A stretch of DNA of 64,000 nucleotides from Streptacidiphilus sp. ASG 303 (GCF_020991365.1 NZ_JAJLRA010000025.1:28168-92167); one strand, 5' to 3'. Positions 1 through 9,466 are shown, numbered from the stretch's first letter. Notes: generated from the sequence alone by a model not told the origin. Translations and numbers: made by a program.

Positions 1-640
1 CGAGGAGGGCGGCCAGCTCACCGAGGCCGTGCGGCGGCGCCCGTACAGCGTGGTGCTGCTGGACGAGGTGGAGAAGGCCCACCCCGAGGTCTTCGACGTG
101 CTGCTGCAGGTGCTGGACGACGGCCGCCTCACCGACGGCCAGGGCCGGACGGTGGACTTCCGCAACACCATCCTCATCCTCACCTCCAACCTCGGCTCGC
201 AGTTCCTGGTGGACCCGGCGACGCCGGAGGAGCGCAAGAAGGAGCTGGTGCTGGAGAGCGTGCGCGCCGCCTTCAAGCCGGAGTTCCTCAACCGGCTGGA
301 CGACATCGTGGTCTTCGACGCCCTCGGCACCGAGGAGCTCACCCGGATCGTCGACCTCCAGGTCGCCCGGCTCGCCGACCGGCTCCGCGACCGCCGCCTC
401 ACGCTGGAGGTCACCCCGGCAGCCCGCGACTGGCTGGCGCTCACCGGGTTCGACCCCGCGTACGGGGCCCGGCCGCTGCGGCGCCTGGTGCAGTCCGCCA
501 TCGGCGACCAGCTCGCCCGGGCCATCCTGTCCGGGCGGGTGCACGACGGCGACACCGTCGCCGTCGACCGCGACGAGGCCGTCGACCGGCTCACGGTGGG
601 ACCGGCGGGGGAGCGGCCGTCGCCGGCCAAGACCCTCTGA
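1..640 (+). CDS. clpB: ATP-dependent chaperone ClpB, C-terminal part
   Basis: ClpB is a AAA+ disaggregase that works with DnaK to rescue aggregated proteins in the cytoplasm. Only the last 212 codons are in the window; the frame is open from base 2. Visible parts are the second-domain Walker B segment ([15 protein letters not shown]), the sensor 1 region (ILTSNLGS), the [15 protein letters not shown] segment that follows it, and the C-terminal small domain with [10 protein letters not shown]. The length after Walker B is as expected for a full C terminus. The gene ends at TGA 638-640 and is followed by a strong hairpin. Identification is firm; the N-terminal and first AAA domains lie to the left of the window. 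Confidence 0.97.
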   Translation, partial: EEGGQLTEAVRRRPYSVVLLDEVEKAHPEVFDVLLQVLDDGRLTDGQGRTVDFRNTILILTSNLGSQFLVDPATPEERKKELVLESVRAAFKPEFLNRLDDIVVFDALGTEELTRIVDLQVARLADRLRDRRLTLEVTPAARDWLALTGFDPAYGARPLRRLVQSAIGDQLARAILSGRVHDGDTVAVDRDEAVDRLTVGPAGERPSPAKTL

Positions 641-665
641 CCGCGCGTCGCACGGCAGGCCCGTG

Positions 666-707
666 GACGTCCCGCCCGCCGCGCGCCCGCGCGGCGGGCG
701 GGACGTC
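666..707 (+). terminator. clpB terminator hairpin
   Basis: A perfect 19-bp stem (666-684 with 689-707) closes on a 4-nt loop, 26 bases after the clpB stop. There is no T run, as is usual in Streptomyces. Confidence 0.75.
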
Positions 708-723
708 CCGCGGGGCCGTGCCC

Positions 724-756
724 GGCCGGTGCGCGGCCGGTGCGCGGCCGGTGCGC
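724..756. repeat. 11-bp tandem repeat (three copies)
   Basis: GGCCGGTGCGC is repeated three times head to tail in the 378-bp gap between clpB and the YbjN gene. The rest of the gap, up to 1018, is G+C-rich and shows no gene. Confidence 0.8.
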
Positions 757-1018
757 GGTCGGCGGGTCCCGCGGTCCCGGCGGGTCCCGGGCGTGTCGGG
801 GGAGGCCCGCGGGGCAGGCTGAGGGGAGGCGGCGGCAGCGTCCGGGCCCGAGCCGCCGCCGGCCGTCCTCCGGACCCCCGGCCCCGCGGCCGGGAGCCCG
901 CCGCCCCGCCCCGCGGCACCGCGTCCGGACCGCCCCGCCGCCGGGCTCCGGGCGGGCGCTGCGCCACGGCGGCGCCATGGGGGAGGATGGCAGCCGAACC
1001 GTCTCGAAGGGACCAGCC

Positions 1019-1567
1019 GTGAGCATCGACCCGTCCTCCATCCCGTCCTTCGGCATGCCCCCGCAGCAGCCGGGCGGCGGTCAGCCGAACCCCGCACCGC
1101 CGGTGGTGGTGCCGGACCAGGAGCTGGTCAAGCAGCTGCTGGACCAGATGCAGCTCAAGCACGTCGTGGACGAGGAGGGCGACCTCACCGCGCCGTGGGA
1201 GGGCTTCCGCGTCTACTACATGTTCCGTGGCGAGGAGAACGAGCTCTTCGCCGTCCGCTCCTTCTACGACCGGGCCTACCCGATCGAGCAGAAGGGCGAG
1301 ATCCTCGACCTGGTCGACGAGTGGAACCGCGACACCCTGTGGCCGAAGGTCTACACGCACACCCACGAGGACGGCGTCGTCCGCCTCATCGGTGAGTCGC
1401 AGATGATCGTCGGCATGGGGGTCAACCTGGAGTACTTCGTGACCACCACCGCGAACTGGACCAACGCCGCCGTCGGCTTCGAGCAGTGGATGGCCGAGCG
1501 CCTGGGCCTGCAGAAGGAGGTCGACGGCGAGGACGGCGAGTCCGAGCCCGGCTCCGACGAGGCCTGA
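1019..1567 (+). CDS. YbjN domain-containing protein
   Basis: A 182-residue cytoplasmic protein of the YbjN family, a fold related to the type III secretion chaperone-like family and often found beside chaperone genes. The GTG start at 1019 is preceded by AAGGGA at 1007-1012. An upstream in-frame extension reads as Arg/Pro/Gly-rich noise and was excluded. The first 35 residues are Pro/Gly-rich and probably disordered. The YbjN domain follows (DQELVKQLLDQMQ, then WEGFRVYYMFRGEENELFAVRSFYDR). The C-terminal 17 residues are acidic. Position directly after clpB is conserved in Streptomyces (SCO3660 from memory). Exact function is unknown; a chaperone-like role is suggested only by fold and neighbourhood. 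Confidence 0.85.
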   Translation: MSIDPSSIPSFGMPPQQPGGGQPNPAPPVVVPDQELVKQLLDQMQLKHVVDEEGDLTAPWEGFRVYYMFRGEENELFAVRSFYDRAYPIEQKGEILDLVDEWNRDTLWPKVYTHTHEDGVVRLIGESQMIVGMGVNLEYFVTTTANWTNAAVGFEQWMAERLGLQKEVDGEDGESEPGSDEA

Positions 1568-1586
1568 GCCTCCCCCGTCCGCGACG

Positions 1587-1619
1587 AAGGGCCCGCCCCC
1601 TGCCGGGGGGCGGGCCCTT
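1587..1619 (+). terminator. Terminator after the YbjN gene
   Basis: A 14-bp perfect stem (1587-1600 with 1606-1619) with a 5-nt loop, 20 bases after the stop codon. Confidence 0.75.
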
Positions 1620-1726
1620 CCGCCGTGCCGGGTACCTCTGGACTTGCTCAAGTCCGCTTTGGCCGCACCGCGGGGAGGGCACATACGCGGCACGCGCACG
1701 GATGCGCGGGAACAAAGGGGGACACC

Positions 1727-1987
1727 ATGGGCTTCGTCATCGTCGCCGCCGTCGTCCTGGCCGTGGCGGCCATTGCCGCCGCGTCGGGGAGGAGCCGCGG
1801 GGGCGGCCGCCGGAAGGGCCGCAGGACCGGATCGGACACCTCCTCCTCGTGGTGGGCCGGCGGGGACTCCGGCGGGAGCTCCGGCGGCGGCCACGGGGGC
1901 GGCCACCACTCCTGCGGCGGGGGCCACTCCTGCGGGGGCGGCCACGGCTGCGGGTCGGGCTGCGGATCGGGTTGCGGCTCCAGCTGA
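1727..1987 (+). CDS. Small membrane-anchored Gly/His/Cys-rich protein
   Basis: An 86-residue protein. Residues 2-19 form one hydrophobic helix (GFVIVAAVVLAVAAIAAA), followed by a basic stretch (SGRSRGGGRRKGRR) that would place the tail inside under the positive-inside rule. The last 40 residues are a low-complexity tail of Gly, His, Cys and Ser (repeats such as GGGHSCGGGHGCGSGCGSG). The ATG at 1727 has AAAGGGGG about 8 bases upstream. The His/Cys tail could bind metal ions, but this is inference only. Similar small proteins occur in other streptomycetes; no function is known to me. Confidence 0.7.
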   Translation: MGFVIVAAVVLAVAAIAAASGRSRGGGRRKGRRTGSDTSSSWWAGGDSGGSSGGGHGGGHHSCGGGHSCGGGHGCGSGCGSGCGSS

Positions 1988-2120
1988 AAGGCCCCCGGTG
2001 ATTCCTCGCTCGTACGGGTAAATCCCCCACGGGCGGGCGGAATTCGTGCTTTCCTCTCTGAGTCACCGGACGATCTTTACCGCCACGGCCGGCCGCGCCG
2101 GCGGGCACGCGGAGCGGAGA

Positions 2121-2645
2121 ATGCTCACCACACTGCAGACCTCCTACACCGACACCCGCGCCGGGGAGCTGGCCTGGTGCCTCGGCAGCGGCCCGCTCCC
2201 GGCGCTCGCGGTGCTCGACCTCCAGTTCGGCCCGGTGGCCCTGCAGCTGCGCCTGCTCGGCGCGTCGCACCAGGTCGTGCTGGCCGCCGGGCAGGGCATC
2301 CGCTCGGAGACGGTGGCCTGCCTCCCCGGGCGGCGCGCGCCGCTGCCGGCCCGCGTCGCCGAGCACGTCCAGGGCTGGGAGTACGACTTCGCGGCCAGGG
2401 TGGAGACCCTGGCGCCGGCCGCCTTCGCCGCCCGGGCCCAGGAGCTGATCGAGCTGGTGGAGGGGCATCCGAGCGGGCTGGCCGGGGTCTTCCCCGGGGA
2501 CCCCAGCGCCTTCACCGCCCTGGTGGCGGCGGGCGACGGGCGGCGGCTGCGCTGGCGCACCTGGCACGCCTACCCGCAGGAGGGGACCCTGGTCTGCACC
2601 CGGTCCGCGCTGGTCGCGCCGACCCATGCGGAATCTGTTCGGTAA
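2121..2645 (+). CDS. DUF2617 family protein
   Basis: A 174-residue soluble protein of the DUF2617 family, which is confined mainly to actinobacteria and has no known activity. The ATG at 2121 has GGAG a few bases upstream; an in-frame start at 2046 would add 25 residues of low-quality sequence and is rejected. Family features visible are the opening TTLQTSYTDTRAGELAWCLG and the region LELIEL-type helix near residues 110-125 followed by FPGDPSAFTAL. Together with the following SpeE-like gene it matches the S. coelicolor order SCO3656-SCO3655 (from memory). Confidence 0.85.
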   Translation: MLTTLQTSYTDTRAGELAWCLGSGPLPALAVLDLQFGPVALQLRLLGASHQVVLAAGQGIRSETVACLPGRRAPLPARVAEHVQGWEYDFAARVETLAPAAFAARAQELIELVEGHPSGLAGVFPGDPSAFTALVAAGDGRRLRWRTWHAYPQEGTLVCTRSALVAPTHAESVR

Positions 2646-2724
2646 TCGCTTTCCCGGTCGAACGGCCATGGAATTCCGCATCGGTGTCCCCCGGTCGGGT
2701 GACGAGAATTCCCGCGGTCTTCCC

Positions 2725-2738
2725 CTAGCGTTTGTTCG
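2725..2738 (+). promoter_or_regulatory. Leaderless promoter -10 box for the SpeE-like gene
   Basis: TAGCGT at 2725-2730 ends 7 nt before GTG 2738 and there is no Shine-Dalgarno sequence, which fits a leaderless mRNA. Confidence 0.5.
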
Positions 2739-4315
2739 TGATCGACCAGTCCACCGGAACGGCCGTCCGCCGGCCCGTCGGCGACCCGCCTGCCGCCCCG
2801 CACCGCACCCGCGCCCGCACCCGGGCACCGTCCGGGCCGGCACGGCTGCTGGTGCTGCTCGCCGCCTTCGTCTGCGCGGCCTGCGGGCTGGTATACGAAC
2901 TGGAGCTGGTCGCCCTCGGCGGGCGGCTGATCGGCGACCCGGTCACCCAGACCTCCCTCGTCCTCTCGGTGATGGTCTTCGCCATGGGCCTGGGCTCGCT
3001 GCTCGCCAAGCGCCTCACCCGGCGCCCGGCCGCGGCCTTCGCCGTCGTGGAGTCGCTGCTGGCCCTGACCGGCGGCCTCTCCGGGCTCGCCCTGTACGCC
3101 TGCTGGGCCTGGCTGGGGGGGTGCCGGGCCGCCACCGTGGGCCTCGCCGCCCTGATCGGGGTGCTCGTCGGTACCGAGATCCCGCTGCTGATGACCCTCG
3201 TCCAGCGCATCCGCCGGGAGGACGCGGGCCACGCCGTCGCCGACCTCTTCGCCGCCGACTACGTGGGCGCCCTCGTCGGCGGCCTCGCCTTCCCCTTCCT
3301 CCTGCTCCCGGCCCTCGGCCAGGCCGCCGGGGCGATACTGGCCGGCGCGGTCAACGCGGTCGCGGGCGGCGCGGTCGCCCTGTGGCTCTTCCGCGACGAG
3401 TCGCCGCCGCGCACCCGCCTGCTGCTCCGGGCGGCCTGCGGCCTGGTGCTGGCCGCGCTCGCCGCGGCGGCGTGCGGCACCCCCGCGGTGGAGCGCGCCG
3501 CCCGGCGGACGCTCTACGGGGACCGGGTGCGCCTCGCCGAACAGGGCCTCCACCAGGAGGTCGTCCTCACCGGGACGGCCTCCGGCGCCGGACTGCGGCT
3601 CTACCTCGACGGACGGCCCGTCCTGTGCGCCGCCGACCGGGACCGCCTCCCGCAGGCCCTGACGCGGCCGGCCATGGCCGGCCCGCACCGCCGGGTGCTG
3701 GTCCTCGGCGGGGGCGGCGGCCTCGTCGTCCGGGAGGTGCTGCGGCACCCGGGCGTGCGCCGGGTCGTGGCCGTGCAGCCCGACCCCGACGTCACCCGGC
3801 TCGCCCGGACCGACCCGGCACTGACCGCGCTCAACGGGCACGCGCTGGACGATCCCCGGGTCCTGGTCGCCGCGGCCGACCCCCTGGTCTGGCTGCGCGG
3901 CGCGGCGGCCGCCGCGCCCCCGTTCGACGTCGTCCTCGTCGACCCGCCCGGGCCCGGGGACGCGCACGGCGCGGACCTCCGGACGGAGGAGTTCTACGGA
4001 CTGGCCGCACGCCTGCTCGCCCCCCGCGGCCGGCTCGCCGTGGCGGCCGGGCCGTTCGGGTCGGGTGCCGGGACCGCCGACCGGGGCCGGTTCAGGACCG
4101 TGGAGGCGGCGCTGCGCGCCGTGCCGCTGCGGACCGCCGCGTACACCGTGCGCCAGGCCGCGTCCGGCTGCGGGAGCACGGCGGACCAGGGGTTCCTCCT
4201 CGCCGCGCCGCCCGGGGGCGGGGCGCTTGCGCGTCCGGTTCCCCCCGCCGTCCCCGCGGCCTCCGGCACCGGTCCGCTCCCGCCCCCGGAGACCCTCCTC
4301 CGGCCGCTGCGGTGA
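2738..4315 (+). CDS. SpeE-like membrane protein (polyamine aminopropyltransferase family), divergent active site
   Basis: A 525-residue fusion of an N-terminal membrane part (about seven hydrophobic helices in residues 30-245) and a C-terminal class I methyltransferase-like domain of the spermidine synthase family. The glycine loop is VLVLGGGGGLVVREVL, where the family has GGGDG. The acidic loop at the end of strand 2 reads VAVQPDPDV, where VELDP is usual. The catalytic loop reads VVLVDPPGPGD, where DxxDP is usual. Key acidic residues of the classical active site are therefore replaced, so real aminopropyl transfer is doubtful. GTG 2738 is chosen because a TAGCGT box lies 7 nt upstream; TTG 2732 is the alternative. 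The gene is the SCO3655-type neighbour of DUF2617. Confidence 0.8.
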   Translation: MIDQSTGTAVRRPVGDPPAAPHRTRARTRAPSGPARLLVLLAAFVCAACGLVYELELVALGGRLIGDPVTQTSLVLSVMVFAMGLGSLLAKRLTRRPAAAFAVVESLLALTGGLSGLALYACWAWLGGCRAATVGLAALIGVLVGTEIPLLMTLVQRIRREDAGHAVADLFAADYVGALVGGLAFPFLLLPALGQAAGAILAGAVNAVAGGAVALWLFRDESPPRTRLLLRAACGLVLAALAAAACGTPAVERAARRTLYGDRVRLAEQGLHQEVVLTGTASGAGLRLYLDGRPVLCAADRDRLPQALTRPAMAGPHRRVLVLGGGGGLVVREVLRHPGVRRVVAVQPDPDVTRLARTDPALTALNGHALDDPRVLVAAADPLVWLRGAAAAAPPFDVVLVDPPGPGDAHGADLRTEEFYGLAARLLAPRGRLAVAAGPFGSGAGTADRGRFRTVEAALRAVPLRTAAYTVRQAASGCGSTADQGFLLAAPPGGGALARPVPPAVPAASGTGPLPPPETLLRPLR

Positions 4316-4541
4316 GGACGCCCCGGAGCACCGCCGCCCGTACCGCACGCCGCCCGCCCCTGCCGCCCGCCCTGCCGCCCGCTCCCGGCTCACGTCGCAC
4401 GCCCCCTTGCGCGCCGCGCGCCGACCGCCGCCGGGGCCGTGCAGGGGCCGTGCCGGGGCCTGCGGACCTGCGACGGGAGGGCCGGCGGGCCGGGGTCCGC
4501 GCGTCCACGGCGCAACGCCCTTCGCGACCGCGGCAGGTGGG

Positions 4542-4554
4542 TAGGCTCCCCACA
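4542..4554 (+). promoter_or_regulatory. Leaderless promoter -10 box for the SRPBCC gene
   Basis: TAGGCT at 4542-4547 ends 6 nt before ATG 4554; no ribosome-binding site is present. Confidence 0.5.
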
Positions 4555-5684
4555 TGGAGCATCAGGTCCCCGTCCCGCTTCCGGCCCGGCTCGTCCGGCA
4601 GGCGCTCCGCGAACCCGGCCTGCTGGCCCGGTGCGTCCCGGGGCTGACCGTCGACGGTCCTGAACCCGGAGTGCCGCAGCCGGACGGACCGGGTTCCGGC
4701 GGGCCGGGCCGGGCGGACGGGACCGTCTCCGGGCGGCTGCGCCTGCGGGTCGGCGGCGCCAGCATCACCTACCGCGGCGAGTTCGCCGTCGCCCCGGACG
4801 GCGGCGGCGGGGACGGCGGCGGCGGGGACGGCGGCGGCGGGGACGGCGGCGGCGGGGACGGCGCCGTCTCGGTCACCGCCGAGGCCCGCGAGGTGCGCGG
4901 CGCCGGGCAGGTGTCCCTGGCCCTGCGCGTCGCCGTCGAGGAGGGGCCCGCCGGCTCCGGCACGGCGGTGCTGGTGGTCACCGGCAAGGTCGCCGTCCAG
5001 GGCCGCCTGGCCGAGGCCGATCCGGCGGCGGCCGCCGCGGCCGGACAGCGCCTGCTGGAGCGGACGGCCGCCGCGCTCGCCGCGGAGCACGCCGCGGGCG
5101 ACCCCGCCGCAGGCGACCCCTCCGGGGACGGCTCCGCCGGGGCCGCGGCCCCCGAGGACCGGGCCGGTGACGCGGGGGACGTCGACGACCCTGCGGCGGA
5201 CGGACCGGAGGAGCCCGCCGAGGCCGCCGGGACGGTCGACGCCCGCCTGGAGGAGCTCGAGGAGCTCGGGGAGTTGGAGGGCCTGGAGGACCCGGACGCC
5301 CCCGGGGCCGCCCCCCTCCCGGACCACGGCGCCCTCCCGCTCCCCGGCGACCCGCTCCCCGGCGACCCGCTCCCCGGCGGCCGGGCCGCGGCCCGGGGCG
5401 CCGACGGCGCGGACCCGCTCGACGGGCCGGTCCGCCGCTCCATCGTGGGCCGCTCCGCGGAGGAGGTCGACCACGCCCCGCCCCGCGGCCGGTACGCGCC
5501 GGCGCTGCCCGCCCGCGGCGCCCGAGGCAGGGTGGCGGCCCGCAGGCCCGGCGCCGACCGCGGACCGGCCACGCCGGTGGCCGCGCCGGACGCCGACCGC
5601 AGCCTGCTGCCCTGGGTGATCGGGGGCGGTGCGGCCGTGGTGGGCGGTGCGGTCGCGCTGGCCCGCGTCCTGCGCAGGCGCTGA
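4554..5684 (+). CDS. SRPBCC (CoxG-like) protein with C-terminal membrane anchor
   Basis: A 376-residue protein. Residues 1-160 resemble the SRPBCC/CoxG lipid- or cofactor-binding fold (opening MEHQVPVPLPARLVRQALREPGLLARCVPGL, later SITYRGEFAVAPDG and a strand-rich end VLVVTGKVAVQGRLAEADP). An acidic Ala/Gly/Pro-rich linker follows, and residues 350-376 are one membrane helix with a basic end (VIGGGAAVVGGAVALARVLRRR). The SRPBCC domain would thus be tethered to the inner face of the membrane. It is interrupted by a DGGGG repeat insertion (see repeat at 4796). The exact ligand is unknown. The start is supported by a TAGGCT box 6 nt upstream. Confidence 0.75.
   Translation: MEHQVPVPLPARLVRQALREPGLLARCVPGLTVDGPEPGVPQPDGPGSGGPGRADGTVSGRLRLRVGGASITYRGEFAVAPDGGGGDGGGGDGGGGDGGGGDGAVSVTAEAREVRGAGQVSLALRVAVEEGPAGSGTAVLVVTGKVAVQGRLAEADPAAAAAAGQRLLERTAAALAAEHAAGDPAAGDPSGDGSAGAAAPEDRAGDAGDVDDPAADGPEEPAEAAGTVDARLEELEELGELEGLEDPDAPGAAPLPDHGALPLPGDPLPGDPLPGGRAAARGADGADPLDGPVRRSIVGRSAEEVDHAPPRGRYAPALPARGARGRVAARRPGADRGPATPVAAPDADRSLLPWVIGGGAAVVGGAVALARVLRRR
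4796..4860. repeat. 15-bp minisatellite inside the SRPBCC gene
   Basis: Four full copies of a 15-bp unit (GGACGGCGGCGGCGG) plus a partial one encode DGGGG repeats. The copy number keeps the reading frame, so length variation between strains would be tolerated. Confidence 0.85.
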
Positions 5685-5828
5685 CCGGGCCGGCCGGGCC
5701 CGCCGCCCCTCCGCCCCGCCCCTCCGCCCCGCCCCTCCGTCCCGCCGCCCCGTCCCGTGCGACCTCCCCGCCCGTCCGCCTCCCGCCCCGCCACCCCGCC
5801 CGCCCGCCGCAACGAAGACGGAGCCCCC

Positions 5829-6704
5829 TTGACCAGCGCTGCCGCCGACCTCCTCCCGGACACCCCGTCCGCCGTCCGCCTCACCGCCGGCGAGGCCGCG
5901 CTGACGGTGCTGCCCGACGCGGGCTGCCGCCTCGGCAGCCTGCGCATCGGCGGACTGGAACTCCTCCGCCGGCCCCCGGCGGAGCCCGACGCCGCACCCT
6001 CGGACCGGCTCTTCGGCTGGGGCAGCTTCCCCATGGTCCCCTGGGCCGGCCGGGTGGACCGCGGGGTCTTCAACAACGGCCCGGTGCGGCACCGGCTGCC
6101 CACCGACGTGCTGCCGCCGCACGCGATCCACGGCACGGCGCTGACCGGGGCCTGGCGGCTCGCCGCGCCGCCGACCGACCGGGAGGCCGTCTTCGTCCAC
6201 GACCTGGCGGACCCGTGGCCCTACCCCGGACGGGTCACCCAGCGCTTCGTGCTCGGGCCGGACGAGCTGCGCACCACCCTGGAGGTGGAGACGCGCGGGG
6301 ACTCCTTCCCGGCACAGGTCGGCTGGCACCCCTGGTTCCTGCGGCACCCCCTCGGCGCGCCGGAGGGCAGCCGGCCGCTCCAGGTGGACTTCGCGCCCGC
6401 GTGGCAGGAGGAGCGCGGCGCCGACCACCTGCCCACCGGCCGGCGCATCGAGCCGCAGCCGGGCCCCTGGGACGACTGCTTCGGCATGCCGGACGGCGTC
6501 CGCGCCGTCCTGGACTGGCCGGGCCTGCTGCGGATGACCGTCACCAGCGACTGCCGCTGGGCGGTGGTCTTCGACCAGCTGGGCGACGCCCTCTGCTTCG
6601 AGCCGCAGAGCGGGCCGCCCAACGGCCTCAACACCCGGCCCCGCCTGGTCACCCCGATCGACCCCCTGGAGGCGGAGACGGTCTGGCGGTGGGAGCGCCC
6701 GTGA
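5829..6704 (+). CDS. Aldose 1-epimerase family protein
   Basis: A 291-residue galactose mutarotase-type enzyme that interconverts alpha and beta anomers of hexoses in the cytoplasm. Family signatures are PMVPWAGRVDRGVF (substrate pocket), PPHAIHGTAL with the conserved histidine near residue 100, and QVGWHPWFLRHP with a second histidine near 168, plus the late EPQSGPPNGLN segment. TTG at 5829 is chosen as start because GGAG lies 6 nt upstream; the open frame extends further left to 5757 but reads as Pro/Arg-rich noise. It is followed 35 bp later by pyrE but has no obvious functional link to it. Confidence 0.85.
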   Translation: MTSAAADLLPDTPSAVRLTAGEAALTVLPDAGCRLGSLRIGGLELLRRPPAEPDAAPSDRLFGWGSFPMVPWAGRVDRGVFNNGPVRHRLPTDVLPPHAIHGTALTGAWRLAAPPTDREAVFVHDLADPWPYPGRVTQRFVLGPDELRTTLEVETRGDSFPAQVGWHPWFLRHPLGAPEGSRPLQVDFAPAWQEERGADHLPTGRRIEPQPGPWDDCFGMPDGVRAVLDWPGLLRMTVTSDCRWAVVFDQLGDALCFEPQSGPPNGLNTRPRLVTPIDPLEAETVWRWERP

Positions 6705-6725
6705 GGCGCCGGCCGCCGGGCGAAC

Positions 6726-6740
6726 TAGGCTGGTGGTCCA
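6726..6740 (+). promoter_or_regulatory. Leaderless promoter -10 box for pyrE
   Basis: TAGGCT at 6726-6731 ends 8 nt before ATG 6740; the gap holds no clear ribosome-binding site. Confidence 0.45.
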
Positions 6741-7279
6741 TGAGCAACGACCGTGACGCCCTGCTGGCGCAGATCAAGGACAAGGCCGTCGTCCACGGCA
6801 GGGTCACCCTCTCCTCCGGCAAGGAGGCCGACTACTACGTCGACCTGCGCCGCATCACGCTCGACGGCGAGGCCGCCCCGCTGGTGGGCCGGGTGATGCT
6901 GGACCTCACCGCCGACCTGCCGTACGACGCCGTCGGCGGCCTGACCCTGGGTGCCGACCCGGTCGCCGCCGCGATGCTGCACGCCGCCGCGGCCCGCGGC
7001 CGCCGCCTGGACGCCTTCGTCGTCCGCAAGACCGGCAAGGCGCACGGCCTCCAGCGCCGGATCGAGGGCCCGGACGTCCGGGGCCGCCGGGTGCTGGCCG
7101 TGGAGGACACCTCCACCACCGGCGGCTCGGTCCTGACCGCGGTGGAGGCGCTGCGCGAGGCGGGCGCCGAGGTGGTCGGCGTCGCGGTGATCGTGGAGCG
7201 CGGCGCCGCCCCGGCGGTCAAGGAGGCGGGCCTGCCCTACTACACCGCCTACGTCCCCGGCGACCTCGGCCTGGACTGA
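6740..7279 (+). CDS. pyrE: Orotate phosphoribosyltransferase
   Basis: PyrE converts orotate and PRPP to orotidine 5'-monophosphate in pyrimidine synthesis. The 179-residue length is normal. Visible motifs are VTLSSGKEADYYVDLRR (orotate/PRPP loop), the Lys-rich flexible loop VVRKTGKAHG, and the PRPP-binding motif VLAVEDTSTTGGS near residues 119-131. The ATG at 6740 follows a TAGGCT box by 8 nt, so the message is probably leaderless. The gene ends convergently against dedA across a 68-bp perfect palindrome. Confidence 0.95.
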   Translation: MSNDRDALLAQIKDKAVVHGRVTLSSGKEADYYVDLRRITLDGEAAPLVGRVMLDLTADLPYDAVGGLTLGADPVAAAMLHAAAARGRRLDAFVVRKTGKAHGLQRRIEGPDVRGRRVLAVEDTSTTGGSVLTAVEALREAGAEVVGVAVIVERGAAPAVKEAGLPYYTAYVPGDLGLD

Positions 7280-7307
7280 CCGCCTCCCCGGACGGCGGGA
7301 GCCGGAC

Positions 7308-7375
7308 CGGTCCGGTACACGGCCGAGGGCGGATGTTCCACGTGGAACATCCGCCCTCGGCCGTGTACCGGACCG
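7308..7375. terminator. 68-bp perfect palindrome with parS-like centre, between convergent genes
   Basis: Arms 7308-7341 and 7342-7375 are exact reverse complements with no spacer (34 bp each). The gene ends on both sides (pyrE 7279, dedA 7377) make it a likely two-way terminator. The central 16 bases at 7334-7349 are TGTTCCACGTGGAACA, which differs from the known parS consensus (TGTTTCACGTGAAACA) only by one symmetric T/A to C/G change, so ParB binding is possible. Confidence 0.8.
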
Positions 7376-7376
7376 C

Positions 7377-8114
7377 TCAGCGGCGGCGGTGCCGCCCGCC
7401 GCCCTGCCCGGCCGTGTCCCGGGCGTACGGGGCGTCGACCTCGGGCTCGAGGTCGAGGCCCGCCTTCTTCTTCCGCCGCTCGCGCCACACCTCGACCAGG
7501 ATCGGCGAGACCGACAGCAGCACGATGAGCGCCATGGCCGGGATGAGGTACTTGTCGATCACACCGGCCAGCTGGTCGCCGGTGAGGTAGCCGATGAGCA
7601 GCATGGACTCGGTCCACAGCACGCCGCCGACGACGTTCCAGACGAAGAAGGTGCGGGCCGGCATCTCCAGGGTGCCCGCCACCGGGTTGAGGAAGGTCCG
7701 CACGATGGGGATGAAGCGGGCCATGACCACGGCCTTGGCCGGCCCGAACTTGCCGAAGTAGTACTCGGCCTTCTCCACGTACTCCCGCCGGAAGACCTTC
7801 GACTCGGGTTTGTCGAACATCCGCGGGCCGACCTTGGCGCCGATGAGGTGGCCCAGCTGCGCCCCCGCGACGGCCGCCAGGGGGGCGCCCAGCAGGAGGG
7901 CCGCGATGGGCATCTGGACGCCCTCGCCGAAGACCTTGGCGGCGGCGCCGGAGGCGGCCACGCCGGCCAGGATCAGCAGGGAGTCGCCGGGGAAGAAGAA
8001 GCCGATCAGCAGGCCCGTCTCGGCGAAGATGATCGCGAGGATCCCGATCGCGCCGAGCGAGGAGATCAGCGACTTGGCGTCGAGGAGGTTGAGCGCGAGC
8101 GTCGTCGTGTCCAC
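7377..8114 (-). CDS. DedA family membrane protein
   Basis: A 245-residue integral membrane protein of the DedA/SNARE-associated family; several members are flippases recycling undecaprenyl phosphate or phospholipids. Visible are several hydrophobic helices, the re-entrant-type segment GFFFPGDSLLILAGV near residues 38-52, and the conserved F(G)RFIP-like motif as VVMARFIPIVRTFLNPVAG near 130-148. The C-terminal 30 residues are basic and soluble. GTG at 8114 is chosen because TACTCT ends 6 nt upstream on this strand and no ribosome-binding site is present. It is transcribed against pyrE and divergently from fba. Confidence 0.88.
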   Translation of the reverse strand: MDTTTLALNLLDAKSLISSLGAIGILAIIFAETGLLIGFFFPGDSLLILAGVAASGAAAKVFGEGVQMPIAALLLGAPLAAVAGAQLGHLIGAKVGPRMFDKPESKVFRREYVEKAEYYFGKFGPAKAVVMARFIPIVRTFLNPVAGTLEMPARTFFVWNVVGGVLWTESMLLIGYLTGDQLAGVIDKYLIPAMALIVLLSVSPILVEVWRERRKKKAGLDLEPEVDAPYARDTAGQGGGRHRRR

Positions 8115-8126
8115 CGGTGCAGAGTA
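8115..8126 (-). promoter_or_regulatory. Leaderless promoter -10 box for dedA
   Basis: On the minus strand TACTCT (8126-8121) is followed after GCACCG by the GTG start at 8114. Confidence 0.5.
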
Positions 8127-8369
8127 GCGGGAGGGCCTCCGCCGACCACGAGTCCGCCCCTGCGGCGGCCGCGCCGCACCCGAGGGCCCCGGCGCCCGCC
8201 GTCCCCCGCCGTCCCCCGCCTCCGGACCCTCCCCCGCCGCGGCCCGGCCCGCGCCGACGCGCCCGCCGTCCCGCCTGACGGGCAGGAAGGTGAAGCCCAG
8301 GGCCTCTTCTGGGAGGATGGCACAGGCGTTCACCGTACGTACACCGCACACCGACAGGAGCGGATTCGC

Positions 8370-9392
<1,023 letters not shown>

Positions 9393-9403
9393 GCGTCACC
9401 CGG

Positions 9404-9435
9404 GTGCCCCGGCGCGGACTCCCGCGCCGGGGCAC
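9404..9435 (+). terminator. fba terminator
   Basis: Perfect 14-bp stem 9404-9417 with 9422-9435, 4-nt loop, 11 bases after the fba stop. Confidence 0.75.
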
Positions 9436-9466
9436 CGGCGTGCCCGCACCCGTCGGGCCCACCCGT

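Noticed and set aside
724..756. Short tandem repeats (here and at 4796, 27781) as a CRISPR array
   Set aside because: Units of 11-15 bp are contiguous, with no unique spacers and no cas genes anywhere in the window.
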